From: Magnaporthiopsis rhizophila
Lineage: Eukaryota > Ascomycota > Sordariomycetes > Magnaporthales > Magnaporthaceae
Direction: 5' to 3'
DNA length: 64,000 nucleotides
Assembly (NCBI GenBank): GCA_003049465.1
Contig: PYSS01000007.1
Location: 124,001-188,000, forward strand
Of the stretch, positions 1-10,597 are shown piece by piece (position 1 is the stretch's first letter; each line of letters starts with the position of its first letter). Position numbers and translations under genes: made by a program. The notes under the pieces were generated by a model. That model worked only from the letters and a program-made list of their open reading frames with translations. It did no database searches and was not told the origin of the DNA.

Positions 1-269
1 TTTGCTTTATCTTCTCTTTCTTTTTTTTTTTTCTTTCTTTTTTATACCTCTCCCTTGTCGGTCTTCATGTAGAACCTGTTCTGTACCAATTGAAATGGAG
101 GATAGCGGTGATACATAGAATCCGGCCGCCTGCCCACTAGATAGCGTGTAATATGCATTATGGACGGGTGGATTACGTGTTTTCATGGGGGCCAGAAAAT
201 GTGGCGGCAGCATTCAAAGAGAGTGAACAATGATGGATGAGCCACAGCAAGCAGCCGGGTAGACTGGTT
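1..269. other. 3' flank of the UCH gene, no gene seen
   Basis: Pyrimidine-rich start followed by non-coding sequence downstream of the minus-strand ubiquitin hydrolase stop codon. Short open frames here overlap one another, lack any family signature and look accidental. Confidence 0.5.
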
Positions 270-1109
270 TTAGGTGCTCGGGGCGAGAGCAAGCAGACTG
301 AAGGACCCGCCATCTCCGGGGCCCTTGCGGATAAACTCTCTGACGACGGCGAGGGCGGCCTCACCGAGCATGTCGTCCTCGGTGCCCAGGTCGGCCCAGG
401 ACACGGGACCCTTGAGATCGCCGTCGAGCTCGTAGATGTGCCCGTCCTTGGGCGACTTGGCAAAGCAGATGTAATGGTGGTCGACCTTGGCGTCGGCGCT
501 GGCTGGAGCTTCGGTCACGCCGGCCAGGGCGGCGTCCCGGTGGGCGGCGGCAACCTCGCCGTCGGCCTCGAGGGCGCGGGCGCGCGGCTCGACGCCCAGA
601 GGCCTGCACTTGTCCAGCAGGCGGGACATGATGGAGTCGGGGGCTTTTTTTTTCGTTTCATGGATGTGGGGAGAGTTAGTTGACAGAGAGGGGGAGGGCT
701 TTCCACGGTCGTGGCAGCTAGATGTTGGTCGACAGATACTGTGTCAAGTAAAATATGTGTGGCACGAACTGATGTGGTCACATGCGCCGTTGGCAAGGGC
801 GTGCAGCAGGGCATAAAGGCCACAGGCGTTGTAGATGGTCTGGCGGAACCAGACGACGTCCTCGTCGTCGCCGGCCCTGTCGTACGCAGGGCGCCCGTCG
901 TTTTCCTGGTCCCGCATGCGCCGCTCGTAGTTGTCCTCGGGCGCCGGGAAGGCGAGCACCAGCGCGCGGACGGGGCGGGGGACCAGCGCGAGCAGCTCCG
1001 GCTCGTCCAGGGACAGGACGTCGTGGAAGGCCAGCTCGGGTGAAAGCCCGAGGCGATGGGCCAGACTCGTGAAGACGTCGGGGTTGGACTCGAGCGGGAT
1101 ATATGCCAT
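270..1109 (-). CDS. YUH1: Ubiquitin C-terminal hydrolase, UCH (C12) family
   Basis: Cysteine protease of the UCH-L1/L3/Yuh1 family, which removes small adducts from the ubiquitin C terminus and helps process ubiquitin and Nedd8/Rub1 precursors; cytosolic and nuclear. Two exons, 1109-782 and 643-270, with a 138-base intron whose 3' end is a poly-A stretch before AG; together they encode 233 residues, the usual family length. Visible catalytic elements: oxyanion Gln90 and nucleophile Cys96 in RQTIYNACGLYALLHAL, general base His166 in VDHHYICF, and Asp183 in GHIYELDG. The splice joins A-N-G-A to S-P-D-S-I-M with the frame kept, and the 5' site is GTGACC, which is weak, so that donor is slightly uncertain. 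It is divergent from the isomerase gene on the plus strand. Confidence 0.9.
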
Positions 1110-2237
1110 GGCTGCTGTTATAGTTGGAGATGGGTGCGGTGTGGCGGAAAGGTGAATCAGCCTGAGTTTGTGTTTGATATTTGCTTCGTGGACTTGTGTG
1201 AGTGAAGCGTTTGTCGACTGTCCGGCAGGCGCCCCACCTCAAGCCCGCCGGGCATTCATCACGCTGTCAGCAAGAATCACCATGTTCGGTTTTGAGCTTA
1301 CATCAAATGACCCCAGATGTCCAAGAGGGTGATCTGGGGAAGCAAATGGCACGCCACACACTCTCTGGAACATACGTGTATTGGAAGGCGTGTCTCTAGG
1401 CTACGACCTATAGTTTATATTGTGTGTATGAACTTGGCGAAGGGCGCCTATTCGGTGTAAAAATACCGGACACCCTCATCGCTAGCTAAGCCGTCTGGAG
1501 CTGAGACAGGTGTGACAAAGTCTGCAGTCCGACTTTCCCAATTCAGCACAGGACGTCTTGGAATTGGCTGGTCTTATAGGGGGTTGCTTTCCCCTTTCTT
1601 GTGTAGGATCAGCCTCCTGCCGTATCGTGTTGGGACGAGATACAAGCGATGTCGAATCTGACTGTTTTAAAGCACGGTTGTCGTCAAACCACCGACCATC
1701 ATATAACCCTGGTACAACATAAAATACAAATTCCAATCACTCTTATAAAAAAATAAAAAAAAACGTTTGTCGCTTTTAACCCCTTTCCATTTAGTTTAGT
1801 CAACAATAGGTATATGAGTAACTTCACTCCTGAGCTGAGTCAGGCCAGGTGCCATGTGTCCCACAATCCCAACCCCAGCCCCGTGGGAAGTTCGGTCCAG
1901 AGTGGGGCTCCCCGCATGTATGGGGTCCCGATGCCGAGGTACATTCCAGAGAAGTTGTGACGGCGTACTTCAATGCCAGCTCCTTGCTAATGCCAATCTG
2001 TCAGCCCGCCGGATCTCGTTGACATCAGTCACAAGCCATCTACTGTTTTTCTTACAGATCACTGCCATCTATACCTGCGTCAAATCTTCATTATTTTCAG
2101 CTTTTAAATCTCTGTCCAGTACCTGCCAGACTAGCTTTTTGCCCCTGAAAATCATCAATACTCAGTCCCACCACACCTCCTTAAGCTTCTCCTCTTCCTT
2201 CTCTGTTTCCTCTACCTCTACAGCTTGCGCCCCGACC
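1110..2237. other. Divergent intergenic region, UCH / enoyl-CoA isomerase
   Basis: About 1.1 kb separating two outward-pointing start codons, so it should hold both promoters. It contains an A/T-rich patch near 1741-1770 and a pyrimidine-rich leader just before the isomerase start. No gene, repeat or RNA was recognised. Confidence 0.5.
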
Positions 2238-2446
2238 ATGTGCTCCGGCTCCGTCATATCCGTTGAGTACAGGGGCCGCCTGGCCATAATCACCATCGAC
2301 AACGAGAAGAAGCTCAACGCGCTGGACCAGCGGGGCTACTATGACCTCTCCCAGCGGCTGCGCGAGGTCGCCACCCACGATGAGGTGTACATCACTCTAC
2401 TGACGGCAAAGGGCCGCTACTTTTCAGCGTATGAAAGTCTAGTTCT

Positions 2447-2490
<44 letters not shown>

Positions 2491-3191
2491 AATTGCGTGT
2501 ACACGGACCTGCTGACAGCAACAACAACAACAACAACAGCGGGGCCGACGTCACCATCTTCCCATCCCCTGTTGACACCGCCGGCCAGGCGCGGGAAGAG
2601 GCCGACGCGGTGCGTAAGCAGTGGCTGACGAGCTTTGTGGCCTTCAACCTGAACGCCACGCAGGCCTTCTACACGCACCCCAAGATCCTGGTCGTGGGGC
2701 TCAACGGGCCCGTGGTCGGGCTGTCGGCGGCGCTGGTGGCCTTTGCCGACTTCATCTACAGCACGCCCTCCGCCTTCCTGCTCACGCCCTTCTCGTCCCT
2801 CGGCCTGGTGGCCGAGGGCGGGGCGTCGCACGCGCTGGTGCAGCGGCTGGGGGTCAGCAAGGCCAACGAGGCCCTCATCATGAGCCGCAAGATCCCCTCC
2901 GACGAGCTGCTGGCCACGGGCTTCGTCAACAAAGTGTTTTCCGAGTGCGGTGCCGGCGACGACGCGAGGTTCCGCGACCTCATGCTCGCCGAGATCGACT
3001 CGTCGCTCGGCGAGCACCTGAACGGCGACAGCCTCGTCGGGATCAAGGCCCTCATCCGCCGCCCCCACATGGACGTGCTCGATCGCCAGAACGTCGCCGA
3101 GGTGTTTGCCGGCCTCGAGAGGTTCGTCAGCGGCGTGCCGCAGCAGGAGTTTCTCAAGATCGCCTCGGGCCAGAAGCGTCACAAGCTGTGA
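2238..3191 (+). CDS. ECI1: Peroxisomal Delta3,Delta2-enoyl-CoA isomerase (crotonase fold)
   Basis: Moves the double bond of 3-enoyl-CoA to the trans-2 position so that unsaturated fatty acids can enter beta-oxidation. Exons 2238-2428 and 2540-3191 give 280 residues. The frame is restored as Y-F-S-A-G-A-D-V, the crotonase oxyanion-hole motif, and the second oxyanion segment lies in NGPVVGLSAAL. A Glu in LGLVAEGGAS is at the position of the isomerase catalytic acid. The protein ends in HKL, a PTS1-type peroxisomal signal. The start at 2238 follows a CT-rich leader; an upstream in-frame ATG at 1854 exists, but its extension is low-complexity leader-like sequence. The 111-base intron is mostly microsatellite. 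Exact substrate preference (isomerase versus hydratase) is inferred. Confidence 0.88.
2450..2488 (+). repeat. (GT)n microsatellite inside the ECI1 intron
   Basis: An uninterrupted 39-base GT run fills the middle of the intron 2429-2539. It is followed by a CTGAC branch-site candidate near 2511 and a CAA trinucleotide run (about 2518-2537) that directly abuts the AG acceptor. Confidence 0.95.
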
Positions 3192-3634
3192 GCGAGCTTT
3201 CTTTTGCAGGGAAATTCATGACTAGAAAAAAGGAGATGAGTGAAAAAGCACGATGCGCAGCCAGCAGCGTATGTCGTGGACGTATATATCGACGGTGTGG
3301 ACAGAGAACGCAGGCTACCACACCGTAGAAACACTGCCTTTGATGGGATACGCCAGGTAGGGGATAGATCTAACCTTGGCGGTAGAGCTGTGTACTACGT
3401 TGTTGTTATTCATTTTGGATAGGCACATAGGACCACGTCTAGAACTTTTTATTTTTTTTTTTTTATTTTATTCTTTTCGCCACGGCCGGTGTTATTTTGG
3501 CGGTGTGAACCCACCCACATCCACAGAGCCGGCAGCAGAAAGTGAGCATGGCGGGCTGTTGGAATCTTCATTCGACGTCTTATTTCATGTTTTGTTTATA
3601 TATAGCCGTCTCTCTAGTCTATCGCCCCTTTTGT
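3192..3634. other. Convergent 3' flanks of ECI1 and COG1
   Basis: Non-coding stretch with a T-rich tract near 3449-3474. Expected to hold both transcript ends; nothing else seen. Confidence 0.5.
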
Positions 3635-6229
3635 CTATGCCAACAGTCCAAACAGCAGGCTCGTCCGCTTCCAGTAATCCTGCGCCGACCTGGTCAGCCG
3701 CTGGCGCGCTGCGGCGCTGCTCTCCAGCCCGGACTGCTGATACACGGCCTCCTCGAGATCCTCGAGCTCGTCTTTGGACGAGTCTGGCGGAGAGCCAATG
3801 CTGCATCGAAGTAGAGATATGTCGAAAACCCACTGGACGAGCAGATCACGTCGCGTTTCGGGTGAAATGTGGGTTTCGCCAGCATCCTCTTGTTCTGGAG
3901 CAGGCGCGGCGGCGCTCGAGGCATCCTCTGCCTGCGCGCCTTGGCCGTCGGACTTCTCATCTTCGCCGTCGGCCTTTTCATCGCCGTCGTTGGGTTTCTT
4001 ATCGCCGTCGTCGGGCTTCTCATCGTCGCCGTCAGGATTTTTGCTGGAGGGAGAGTCACCGGAGCCATCTGTTTTGTCTCCCGACGCGCTCTGTTCCGGT
4101 TGCGTCTGGAGCAGCGCCTCGGTCCAGGCCTGGCTCAGCTGCTTCCGCAGATGAGCCTTGAGCACAACGACGGCAACCGGGCTCCAGACGTCCATGCCGG
4201 AATCTTGCATGGACTTAACCAGGTCGCGGCAAAACCCGAGGGTGCCGGGGGATGGCGACGTGGGCAGGTCTGGATCGCTGCCTTCCCATAACCCCCTCCC
4301 CGCAACCGTACGCCTGGTCAACGCCCGGTCGGCAAACTCGGCGAGCGGCAACTGCGCAGTCGTCCTCGCCACCCTGTCATGGAGAGCCGGGATGAGCGAG
4401 AGCCCGAGCGCCTTGGCGTTCTCGACATCTGGCAGCCGGCCCCGCATGTCCCGCAACACCCGGATGAAGTAAACTGCCGCCACCCCGCCGTGGCCGTGGC
4501 TGCTGCCCTCGACGCCTGCCCAGAGCCTGACCAGCTCCGCGTCCAGCTCCGCAAAGGCATCGCGCAGGCACTCGCCCAGCCTGTCGTGAAGCAGCTGCGG
4601 ATCGTCTTTGCTGAGCAGCTGTTGTCTGTGTTCGATGGTCTCCTCGTCTTCAACCTCGTCCACGTCGTTGTCCCACCGCTGCCGTCTCAGCTGCTTCACC
4701 ACGTCGCCGACGTCGTCGATGACGCAGTGCCACGACTGGTAGCAGCTGACTGCCTTGGACACGGCGTCGTTCCGCCCGTATAGCCGTGAGACGACGTCGT
4801 GCATGAACGAGGCGGCGCCGCCCGAGAGGTCCAGGTCCATGCCTTGGTCCTCCCACAGGCTCTGGCCCGTGCCCGTCGACCCTTCGCGCCAGCCGTCGAG
4901 CGTGGCCGAGACCTCGGAGCCGACCAGGCGGAGCTTGTGCACCTTCGTGGCTAGCATCTCGAGCAGGCGAGTGTTGACGGCGTCGCGCAGGCCGTCGAGC
5001 ATCGTGGCGGGGTCGAGTCCCTTGACGCGGCCGCCGTCCCGGATCCAGCCCTGGAGCACCTGTGTGCGCAGCTCGATGGTGGAGCGGAAGTCTTGCAGCT
5101 GGGCCAGCGTCTTTTCCAGGCCGCCGAGTAGTGTTTCGCCACCCTTTTCTACCCAGCTCGATAGCATCTCCTTAGCCTGTTTCCCGTCCAGGTCGTCGTG
5201 GCGGATATATGGCCTGTAGTACCGGATCTCGTCGCCGCACCAGCGCGCTGCAACGTCGAGGCGGAGGCTCTCGAGCTGTAGTAACGCTTCGTCCTCGACG
5301 ATGGCCTCTTTCTTCAGACCTCTGAGCGCATCCGAGAGCTTGCCCGGAACGAGGGCCTGCACGTCCAGCAGTGTGCGAGTATACAGGCCCAGGCAGTCCA
5401 GCACGGCTGCCGGGCCCCGGTCGCGCTCGTCGTCGTCGAGCTCAAAGGCGAGAGTCATGGCGCGGGCGCGGGCGCGCAGAAAGTACCCGAGGACCTCGCG
5501 AGACCCGGCATTCCGCGCGAGGCTGTGGGCGCACAGCGCCTTGAGCACGTCGTCGCGGTCCACAACCGTGTCGCTGACCCGCTCGAGCGCCGTCTCTATG
5601 CTGGCCAGAAGCCGATTCCACGAGCTCTCGATTGACGCCTTGACCTGCGGATCGATGGCCTCGCCGGCGTCGCTCAAGCTCTTGCCCACGAGTCGTCCCA
5701 GCAGAAGGGCCTTGGCGGCCACGAGAAGCCTGTCGCCGTTGGACCCCGGCCCAGCTGCCGCCCCGGCGCCTAGCCCAACCCTCAGCACGCGGCGGGCGGT
5801 AAGGGCGCACGCGTCGAGTAGCCTCGTCCTGGCGGCCACCGACATTTGCTTGGGTTTTTCCCGGCGGGATCGCGCGAGGTCTCGGCCTGTCATGGTGGTC
5901 TCGGAGTCTGGATCGGGTGGGGACGTGAAACGGCGCAGGCCCTCGACCTTGGCCCCGACGACGGCCCGGCCGCACCGGCCGCCCATGCGGTCAAGGGTGG
6001 CCTGGACGTCCTGCATGTCGCGGCGCATGCGGACGATGGCGTCGGCGGTGCCCAGCAGGTCGCGGTACGAGGAGCCGACCTGGGTGCGCAGGCGGGCGGC
6101 GCGGTCGTCGATCTCGACATGTAGGGCCTTGTGGATGGCGCGGATCTGAGGCAGCGTGTTCTGCGGCGACGTGAACACCTGGGCCGACGAGGTGATGGCC
6201 GACAGGTCCATTGTGGAGGGGGTGGCCAT
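3635..6229 (-). CDS. COG1: Conserved oligomeric Golgi complex subunit 1
   Basis: Subunit of lobe A of the COG tethering complex, which captures retrograde vesicles at the Golgi and keeps glycosyltransferases in place. A single uninterrupted exon encodes 864 residues. The N-terminal 100 residues show the Vps51/COG1-type helical region (SSYRDLLGTADAIVRMRRDM and following), with a long helical body afterwards. Near residues 718-775 there is a low-complexity acidic insert made of degenerate D-G-D-E-K-P-like repeats, placed between structured parts and absent from typical COG1 descriptions. The C terminus contains the segment DYWKRTSLLFGLLA. The start at 6229 is the first in-frame Met and is followed directly by conserved-looking sequence. 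Confidence 0.85.
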   Translation of the reverse strand: MATPSTMDLSAITSSAQVFTSPQNTLPQIRAIHKALHVEIDDRAARLRTQVGSSYRDLLGTADAIVRMRRDMQDVQATLDRMGGRCGRAVVGAKVEGLRRFTSPPDPDSETTMTGRDLARSRREKPKQMSVAARTRLLDACALTARRVLRVGLGAGAAAGPGSNGDRLLVAAKALLLGRLVGKSLSDAGEAIDPQVKASIESSWNRLLASIETALERVSDTVVDRDDVLKALCAHSLARNAGSREVLGYFLRARARAMTLAFELDDDERDRGPAAVLDCLGLYTRTLLDVQALVPGKLSDALRGLKKEAIVEDEALLQLESLRLDVAARWCGDEIRYYRPYIRHDDLDGKQAKEMLSSWVEKGGETLLGGLEKTLAQLQDFRSTIELRTQVLQGWIRDGGRVKGLDPATMLDGLRDAVNTRLLEMLATKVHKLRLVGSEVSATLDGWREGSTGTGQSLWEDQGMDLDLSGGAASFMHDVVSRLYGRNDAVSKAVSCYQSWHCVIDDVGDVVKQLRRQRWDNDVDEVEDEETIEHRQQLLSKDDPQLLHDRLGECLRDAFAELDAELVRLWAGVEGSSHGHGGVAAVYFIRVLRDMRGRLPDVENAKALGLSLIPALHDRVARTTAQLPLAEFADRALTRRTVAGRGLWEGSDPDLPTSPSPGTLGFCRDLVKSMQDSGMDVWSPVAVVVLKAHLRKQLSQAWTEALLQTQPEQSASGDKTDGSGDSPSSKNPDGDDEKPDDGDKKPNDGDEKADGEDEKSDGQGAQAEDASSAAAPAPEQEDAGETHISPETRRDLLVQWVFDISLLRCSIGSPPDSSKDELEDLEEAVYQQSGLESSAAARQRLTRSAQDYWKRTSLLFGLLA

Positions 6230-6733
6230 TGCCGGCCCGTGTTTTGGGGCTCGGGGTCAGCGACGAGGAGGAGGGCGATGGCGGGCGGGGGTGGGAAGAC
6301 TCTCTCCAGAGGCTTCCGAGTCAGGCGCCTAGATGGGTGCCCGGCTTGACTATGGCGTCACAGCATCGAGATCAGATCGCAAGCTCTCACCGAAGGGGAT
6401 GAGAGCTGAGCATTTTGCGCGTGGCCGAACCGAATTGCGATCTGTTCCAGAGGCAGTCCCTGGTGGTGATGTGGGGCCAATCAAGTGGATTCTGAGCAGG
6501 CAGCTTTGCATTTACAGAGGTGCACTCCTAGCCAAACAGCAACAGCAACCTTGAAATCGCATAGACCAGACAAGGTGATAACAGAGGACTTGCTAGGCGG
6601 GTTGGTAGATGTCAAGTTATATTCAATTGAGCCGTAGTGCAAGGCCGACGCCAAGAAAGTCGACTGCAGAGCAGCAAATGCAACAGTTCGATATTCGCTA
6701 TACCCCCAGCAAACCTCAAAGCCCCCCGCCAGC
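6230..6733. other. COG1 upstream region / SAS10 3' flank
   Basis: About 500 bases between two minus-strand genes. It should contain the COG1 promoter and the SAS10 terminator. No gene recognised. Confidence 0.5.
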
Positions 6734-8596
6734 CTACGAAAGCTTGACACTCTTGACCAGGCCAGTTTTGATGCCGCTGAGCTCTCCCTGGTAGCCGCCA
6801 CGGCTCTCGCCTCCTCCGTAGACGGCCCGGATGCTCTTCAGCTTCTTCTGCTTCTCCTCGAACTTCTTGCGCTTCTTCACCCGCGAGTTCTTGGCCTCCT
6901 TCTTCCTCTTGGGCGTTAGGCCCTTGTTCTTGAGGATGTGATACGTCACCTGCCGCTTGCCGTCCTCGCCCACCTCCTCCCGCTCCACCACCTGGTCGTT
7001 CTTGCTGGCCGCCTTGAGAGCCTCGTGCCTGGCCGCCTTGTCCGCCTTCTTCTGCCGAGCCCCGTGCGCCACCATGTCGTAGTACTCGCCCTCGTCGTCG
7101 CGCACTTCGTTGGCTAGCACCGCCTGGTCGTCATCGTCATCGTCGCCGTCGCCGAGCTCCTCGCCATACTTGGAGCTCTTCTGACCACGCCGTTTCGCTT
7201 CGGCGTTGAGGCGCGCCTGCCGGTCACGTAACCGCTCACGATGCGGTATGTCCATGTCGCCACCTGCTTCTCTTCCAGCTCCGGCCCGTTTTCCGGCTTT
7301 TTGTACAATCTGGGACGTGTAGAACCGCAAGCTCTTCTTGCGCGCAGCCTTGTCCTCCGCGGTGCGCGCGTCTAGGGCGTCCTCGTCGCCAAAGTCTGAG
7401 TTGTCGTCCTCTCCAGCACCCGCAGTATCAGCCGCATTGGAACTGGCAGCTTGCCGCCGTGGCTTCCTCTTCTGCTGTGACTTTGGTGAGAAGAGCTCCG
7501 AAAGGTCGGCCAGCGAGTCTTCCAGCTTCTTGGCTTTGGCGAGTTTCTGCTTGTCGAGACGTTTCTTTTTACTGCCGGGACCGGCGTTTTCGTCCAGTCG
7601 TGCCTTTGATGCGTCCCTCGAATCCTCCGCTTGTGTCGGTGGGAGCTCGCCGACAGCCGCACGGTGCGGCTGCGGGTCGCTCGAGAGACCAGCAGCCTTG
7701 GCCGAGCCCGTGAACTTCTGAACCTTGGACCAGGCCTGGCGGCAGTTGACCAGTGTCGCCATGATCTCGTGGTCGCGCAGCGCTGCCGGATCGAGGGCCT
7801 TTGGCTGGCCATGGCCGTCTCGGGAAGGCGAGGTGAGAATTGCAAAGTAGCTGGCGAGCGCGGCGATGTAACAGCCCAGTGTCCAGTACTGCACAACCTC
7901 GAGAGATTTGGACGGCTTGCCTTCAGCGGCCTGCCTGTACTCTGGCAGTCGTGGCTGCAGCTGCTGGAACTCGTCGACCAGGAAGTCGAATTCGGGATAC
8001 CTGGACTGGAGAGCTTTGTAGATCTCGTCGGGGCCCATGTCGCTGGTGATGTCGACGTCCTTGAGCACCTCGGTGAGGACCCCGTCGCCGCCGGCCTGGC
8101 CCTCCTCATCTGCATCCCCGCCCTGCGCATTCCATTCGTCTGCGTCAAAAACGAAGTCGGCCTCGGACATCCTGGCCAGCTTCTTTTGTTGTAGACGCTT
8201 CGCTTCGGCCTCCTCGGCCAAGGCATCGGCTTCGGTCTCGAGCGCATCGGCCTCGTAATACTCCTTTTTTGAAGAGCCCCAGTAGCCCCGATCGTCCTGC
8301 TCTGCCTCACTGCCGTCGGCCCGAGGGCGACCGCCGTCGTCGTCGTCGTCCTCGTCGTCGTCGCCCAGAACCTCCTCGTCCGAGGACTCGAACATGGCAT
8401 CCTCCTTTCCGGCCTTCCGCCGCTTGGCACTAGGGCCGTCACCTAGAAGAATCTTGTCCTTGTTGATGAAATACTCGTCTTCCGAATCGGCAATATCCTC
8501 GTACGAATTGACTTGGAGGCGCGCATCGGCAGGATCGACGTCCCTTGGCCCCGAAGGGGCCACAGGTTGACGGGATGCCTTTCGTTTTTTGCCCAT
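6734..8596 (-). CDS. SAS10: Sas10/Utp3, U3 snoRNP-associated SSU processome protein
   Basis: Nucleolar component of the small-subunit processome needed for 18S rRNA maturation. Single exon, 620 residues. The N terminus has several acidic runs (for example the D/E run encoded at about 8330-8380). The middle carries the Sas10/Utp3 core, with QSRYPEFDFLVDEFQQLQPR and a helical ALASYFAIL segment. The last 80 residues form the basic Sas10 C-terminal domain, recognised by NKGLTPKRKKEAKNSRVKKR and ending G-G-Y-Q-G-E-L-S-G-I-K-T-G-L. The start Met at 8596 is followed by a lysine-rich patch (GKKRKAS) suitable as a nuclear signal. It faces TSC10 across a shared promoter region. Confidence 0.92.
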   Translation of the reverse strand: MGKKRKASRQPVAPSGPRDVDPADARLQVNSYEDIADSEDEYFINKDKILLGDGPSAKRRKAGKEDAMFESSDEEVLGDDDEDDDDDGGRPRADGSEAEQDDRGYWGSSKKEYYEADALETEADALAEEAEAKRLQQKKLARMSEADFVFDADEWNAQGGDADEEGQAGGDGVLTEVLKDVDITSDMGPDEIYKALQSRYPEFDFLVDEFQQLQPRLPEYRQAAEGKPSKSLEVVQYWTLGCYIAALASYFAILTSPSRDGHGQPKALDPAALRDHEIMATLVNCRQAWSKVQKFTGSAKAAGLSSDPQPHRAAVGELPPTQAEDSRDASKARLDENAGPGSKKKRLDKQKLAKAKKLEDSLADLSELFSPKSQQKRKPRRQAASSNAADTAGAGEDDNSDFGDEDALDARTAEDKAARKKSLRFYTSQIVQKAGKRAGAGREAGGDMDIPHRERLRDRQARLNAEAKRRGQKSSKYGEELGDGDDDDDDQAVLANEVRDDEGEYYDMVAHGARQKKADKAARHEALKAASKNDQVVEREEVGEDGKRQVTYHILKNKGLTPKRKKEAKNSRVKKRKKFEEKQKKLKSIRAVYGGGESRGGYQGELSGIKTGLVKSVKLS

Positions 8597-9170
8597 GTTG
8601 GCGACTGGAAGCAGCTCTGGGGAGTGGCCGGAAGTGATGAGACACTTTCCTCTCTTGGTTTGAGCCTGCGCGGGTCGTGAGATGGATCTTTAAGCTGTGG
8701 GCAGCTGGCGTATGCCGTTGTTCCTCTGAGCCCTTTTTTTTTTTTTTTTTTTTTTTTTGCTGTCCCGATCGTCCACTCCACTTCCCGCCTCAGAACCAAG
8801 CTTATCATTGTTATCCATTGGACGCCCTATCTGCGCTATGCGGAAGAGGTACCCACTTCTGACGCACCGCATCAATGGCGAGTTCAGGTTCTCTAAAGAG
8901 CTGGACAGTTGAATACTCCAAAGCGCTAAATCAAGGCCATGCAAACTGGGTGCTAGCCCGATGATGGGAACAAAGTCAACAGGAAGGATCGCCTATGTAA
9001 TCGAGTAAACACTAAGCTTGGCTTGTTGCTGCTGCAGACGAAACGCTTCGTCTGGCGTTGTCGGTTGGCCGCCCCTGAAGCACAGGCCGGCCCCTGATAT
9101 TACCCAGCTTCTATTCATCTCTGCTTCGGCCCCAAATTTGAGTGGTGGCACTACACAAACGCGCACGTCG
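8597..9170. other. Divergent promoter region, SAS10 / TSC10
   Basis: 574 bases between outward-pointing start codons, with a 25-base T run at 8734-8758. An ATG at 9018 is in frame with TSC10, but it would add a Cys-rich leader (MACCCCRRN...) that is not expected. Confidence 0.5.
8734..8758 (+). repeat. Poly(T)25 tract
   Basis: Uninterrupted T run in the SAS10/TSC10 promoter region. dA:dT tracts of this kind often exclude nucleosomes in fungal promoters; that role is inference here. Confidence 0.9.
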
Positions 9171-10330
9171 ATGGAATCCTGCCTACAGGGCGCGCTGAAT
9201 CCGAGCGCTTCCACCATCGCTCTAGGATCAGCTGGTGTCCTCGGAGCAACTCTCCTCGCCATGGGGCTGTTTAGGAAGAACCAAATGCCGGTGGAGGGCA
9301 AGGTAGATACATCTGTTTCCCCCCTAAAGCGCCTGAACACGGTGGTCAGAACAACGTCGCACACAAGCTGTCGCTGACACGAATATAGACCGTCCTCCTC
9401 ACCGGCGCCACAGAGGGCATGGGTCGGAGCGCGGCGCGCCAGCTCGCAGAAAAGGGGGCCAACGTCATCGTCGTCGCCCGCAACGTGGCGCGCCTCGAGG
9501 AGGCGGTCAGCGAGCTCAAGGCGGTGGCCAAGTCGCCTCAGACGCAGCGGTTCCACCACATCGCAGCGGACGTGTCGGAGCCCGGCTACGCCGTGCGGGT
9601 GGTGGAGGAGGCATCGCGCTGGAACGGCGGGGCAGCGCCCGACGTCGTGTGGTGCGTCGCCGGCATGTCGTCGCCCATGCTGTGGGCCGACTCGGACGGC
9701 GCCGTCGCGGCCGGCCGCCGCAACATGGACGTCAACTACTGGGGCTCGGCCGAGATGGCCCACGCCATCCTGCGCGCCTGGTATGACCCCTCCCGGGGCG
9801 CCGGTCCCGGCCCATGTTCGGAGCCCAAGCACCTCGTCTTCACCGCCTCGGTCCTCGCCTTCTTCGCCCTGGCCGGCTACGCCCCCTACACGCCGTCCAA
9901 GAACGCTCTGCGCGGCTTGGCCGACACCCTTTCCCAGGAGGCGCTCCTGTACCCGGACCACCCCGTCAGGATTCACGTCGTCGCGCCGGGTACAATCCTC
10001 AGCCCCGGCTTCGACCGCGAGCAGCGCACCAAGCCCGACATCACCCTGCAGCTAGAGAAGGACGACCCGCGCCAGACCCCGGACCAGGTCGCCACTGCCG
10101 CCATCCGGGGCCTCGAGCGCGGCAACTATCTCGTCACAGTCGGCTTCCTCGGAGAGGTGCTGCGCCTCGCCAATCTGGGCAGCTCTTTGAGGAACAACTG
10201 GTGCGTCGACACCGCCGGCGCCTGGCTAGTCACTGCCATCTGGTTCTTCGTCCTGTGGTCTATAAACGGCGACATCAGAGCCTATGCGAAGAAGCACGGC
10301 CACCCTAGCGCGTATCCCAAGAAAGAGTAA
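9171..10330 (+). CDS. TSC10: 3-ketodihydrosphingosine reductase (SDR family)
   Basis: NADPH-dependent ER enzyme that reduces 3-ketosphinganine to dihydrosphingosine, the second step of sphingolipid synthesis. Exons 9171-9302 and 9389-10330 give 357 residues; the 86-base intron sits just before the Rossmann fold. Features: an N-terminal hydrophobic segment (about residues 15-32); cofactor motif TGATEGMG at 49-56 (TGxxxGxG); a catalytic Ser near 198; Tyr211 and Lys215 in Y-T-P-S-K; and C-terminal hydrophobic stretches, including AWLVTAIWFFVLW, typical of KDSR/TSC10. The start at 9171 was chosen over 9018 because it gives a compact N terminus beginning just before the membrane segment. Confidence 0.87.
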
Positions 10331-10597
10331 AAGAACCCATGTTTGGTGGTTTTATCCATTTTATAAGTATCGTCACATGGCCGCATTAGCCTTTACGCTG
10401 CGCACATAATTAGTTCCATAATCCCTAACATCATATACCCGTATCCAGCGGTCAACTTGGGTCTGTACGAATTACCCACCAAAAGAGGTGGGGTGACAGG
10501 TTCACCTACAATGCCCGCATCAGATATTCCTCTATATATACGTCCCATTGTAACCTTTTCCGCTTCATTCATCCCTCGAGTGCCGCAGCGCAGACCA

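Noticed and set aside
2439..3182. A 247-codon frame antisense to the isomerase gene
   Set aside because: Shadow of a GC-rich coding exon; the plus strand shows crotonase motifs and a peroxisomal signal.
9018..9170. Upstream in-frame ATG for TSC10
   Set aside because: It would add 51 residues beginning with a Cys run ahead of the membrane segment; the ATG at 9171 gives a compact N terminus.
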